This document shows, one piece after another, positions 63,801 through 64,000 of a DNA stretch of 64,000 nucleotides (the stretch's first letter is position 1; every line of letters starts with the position of its first letter). This stretch comes from JBCCXZ01 sp965228005. Lineage in GTDB: Bacteria > Planctomycetota > Planctomycetia > Pirellulales > Lacipirellulaceae. The position numbers were made by a program, and so were the translations under genes. The notes under the pieces are model-generated. The model ran no database searches. It worked only from the letters and a program-made list of their open reading frames with translations, and was not told where the DNA came from. The stretch spans positions 186,001 to 250,000 of the forward strand of contig CBDDGV010000002.1 in NCBI GenBank assembly GCA_965228005.1, in the 5' to 3' direction.

Positions 63801-64000
63801 ATGAAATCTCTCTCCGCTTGGCTCCTGTTCGCAGCGCTCTGGATGGCCTCGGTCTTGGCGACGCCCGCACTGGCCCAAACGGCCCGCATCTTCTGGGCGG
63901 CCGGGGACTTCCCCGCATCGCCGGGCGAGATCGGCGTCATCAACGAAGACGGCACCGGCCTGCAGACCATCCACACGGGGCTAGACTTCGTCGAGAACAT
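63801..64000 (+). CDS. Secreted protein, N-terminal part (3' end outside window)
   Basis: 66 codons visible. Signal peptide MKSLSAWLLFAALWMASVLA with cleavage after ALA. The mature start ARIFWAAGDFPASPGEIGVI-NEDGTGLQTIHTGLDF resembles YWTD/NHL-type six-bladed beta-propeller repeats (I-x-x-I-N-x-D-G-T-x-L). Function cannot be judged from this fragment. Confidence 0.7.
   Translation, partial: MKSLSAWLLFAALWMASVLATPALAQTARIFWAAGDFPASPGEIGVINEDGTGLQTIHTGLDFVEN

Overview
The window is a GC-rich chromosomal segment that reads as a member of the Planctomycetes, most likely a Pirellulales / Lacipirellulaceae-type organism (inference). Pointers are a giant Cys-rich YTV-repeat envelope protein, several secreted proteins with PEP-CTERM tails, a type III glutamine synthetase, secreted glycosidases, a type I pyruvate phosphate dikinase, and a high load of short dispersed palindromic repeats. 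No phage, insertion sequence with a transposase, CRISPR array, rRNA or plasmid gene is visible.

Layout. 1-3286: 3' part of ppdK facing a YTV-repeat wall protein across a strong terminator. 3771-8974: rex, tRNA-Gln, a CysQ/HAL2-like phosphatase, then the translation operon rpsB-tsf-pyrH-frr behind a consensus-like promoter. 9156-12405: a duplicated parvulin-type PPIase and a PLP aminotransferase. 12406-17383: an accessory region with a visibly AT-richer RelA/SpoT-domain gene bracketed by mirrored repeats, a PEP-CTERM protein, an unknown gene, and one intact plus two truncated copies of a nucleoside deaminase gene. 17384-24352: a 1010-aa TPR-like secreted protein, PH-domain and SOUL proteins, and glnN. 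24770-28986: a YtrA-type GntR regulator with its ABC exporter, then carA. 29000-37540: small unknown genes, a secreted ADP-ribosylglycohydrolase-fold protein, a GH16-like glycosidase, an antitoxin whose toxin is reduced to a stub, asnS, trxB and two paralogous small genes. 37700-43868: cstA, zinc-ribbon protein, fliM, proA, folP. 43921-54567 (minus strand): a cell-envelope and RNA-metabolism cluster purA, uppS, cdsA, phoH, pgpH, ybeY, CBS/CorC protein, BamD-like and LptE-like lipoproteins. 54819-64000: an outer-membrane-like protein, a PEP-CTERM protein, a KefB-like antiporter, a SpoU methyltransferase, an oligopeptide ABC importer (oppABC), and the start of a secreted beta-propeller-like protein.

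The most unusual content is intergenic. At least eight families of short inverted repeats recur. One is a double-hairpin (arms beginning GGGTGGCACTGGC) found in seven places; at two sites it sits at the centre of a nested, three-layer palindrome of about 235 bp. Several other families are built from tandem 9- or 10-nt units. One double-hairpin copy has entered the 5' end of the lptE-like gene and appears to supply its start codon and the basic part of its signal peptide; another palindrome encodes the last residues of an ABC ATPase. No transposase or RAYT-like gene for these repeats lies in the window.
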